Source: CADEEV01 sp964442185
GTDB lineage: Bacteria > Acidobacteriota > Vicinamibacteria > Fen-336
DNA length: 17,202 bases
Direction: 5' to 3'
Assembly (NCBI GenBank): GCA_964442185.1
Contig: CAYTWT010000041.1
Coordinates: 1-17,202, forward strand
The notes under the pieces: generated by a model
Database searches by the model: none
What the model was told of the DNA's origin: nothing
The model's input: the letters and a program-made list of their open reading frames with translations, nothing else
Program-made: the position numbers and the translations under genes
In this document: piece after piece, positions 16,987-17,202 of the stretch
Numbering within the stretch: the stretch's first letter is position 1
Layout of the letters: each line of letters begins with the position of its first letter

Positions 16987-17202
16987 ATGAGAACGAAAAT
17001 GACAGCTCTGTCCCTAGCAGCCACCGCGGCCCTCGCGCTGGCGATCGCCACCCCCGTCACGGCGGACTCGTACCGCTTCAGCGTCGTGGCCCGGAACCTC
17101 GACCGCCCGGTCGGCATCGCCGTCGACGGCAGCGAGGTCGTCTACTTCACCGAGGTCCCCGAGCCGGGCACGGGCGGCGGGGCGAACGGCGTCTCGAGCC
17201 TG
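16987..17202 (+). CDS. Exported ScyD/ScyE-like (beta-propeller) protein, 5' part only
   Basis: The first 72 residues are visible; the rest lies beyond the right edge. Residues 1-26 are a signal peptide (MRTKMTALSLAATAALALAI, ending TPVTA before DSYRF), so the protein should be periplasmic or extracellular. The mature start, with SVVARNLDRPVGIAVDG and VYFTEVPEPGTGG, resembles the first blade of ScyD/ScyE-type and related NHL/SMP-30-like beta-propellers. No catalytic function can be claimed. ATG 16987 is preceded by AAGAGG with 7-nt spacing, which favours it over the ATG at 16999. It diverges from the sigma/anti-sigma operon behind an ECF-type promoter and is probably a target of that sigma factor. 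Confidence 0.75.
   Translation, partial: MRTKMTALSLAATAALALAIATPVTADSYRFSVVARNLDRPVGIAVDGSEVVYFTEVPEPGTGGGANGVSSL

Overview
The window is a GC-rich chromosomal segment from a Gram-negative bacterium. Enzymes of lipid A and Kdo assembly (lpxK, waaA), a periplasm-directed hydrolase and an ECF sigma/anti-sigma pair all fit a diderm. Non-ATG starts, very long antisense shadow frames, pyrrolysine-free MttB-family methyltransferases and a PYROXD2-type oxidoreductase resemble uncultured soil lineages such as Rokubacteria/Methylomirabilota, Binatota or deltaproteobacterial groups. That placement is inference. No IS element, prophage, CRISPR array, tRNA or rRNA is visible.

Layout. (1) 1-1770: waaA and lpxK on the minus strand, overlapping by ATGA; lpxK runs off the left edge. 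(2) 1799-3496: a cyanophycinase with a signal peptide (minus) and an isoaspartyl peptidase (plus) diverge from only 18 bp. The minus-strand OPT oligopeptide transporter (3493-5385) meets the peptidase tail to tail. Together they could release, import and split beta-aspartyl dipeptides. (3) 5396-7003: a PYROXD2/CrtI-like FAD oxidoreductase, 10 bp upstream of the OPT gene and probably co-transcribed with it. (4) 7112-11232: a four-gene plus-strand operon, MttB-type methyltransferase 1, corrinoid protein, MttB-type methyltransferase 2, and a stand-alone MetH-type corrinoid reactivation protein. It diverges from the oxidoreductase across 108 bp that hold a perfect TATGAC-N4-GTCATA palindrome. (5) 11355-12295 (minus): an AlgH/YqgE protein and a GlsB/YeaQ-type small membrane protein. 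(6) 12451-15419 (plus): gap-pgk-tpiA, lower glycolysis. (7) 15510-16888 (minus): an ECF sigma factor and its zinc-finger anti-sigma factor. (8) 16987 to the end (plus): the start of an exported ScyD/ScyE-like protein, preceded by an ECF-type -35 motif.

The most notable part is regions 3-4, a compact B12-dependent demethylation module. Two dissimilar, non-pyrrolysine MttB homologues share one corrinoid protein. The second homologue lacks two stretches present in the first. Repair appears to rely on a SAM-dependent MetH-like domain with a C-terminal cysteine cluster, and no methyl-acceptor enzyme is present. The second interest is the cyanophycinase/isoaspartyl peptidase/OPT group, whose two enzyme genes seem to fire from a symmetric, possibly leaderless, bidirectional promoter.
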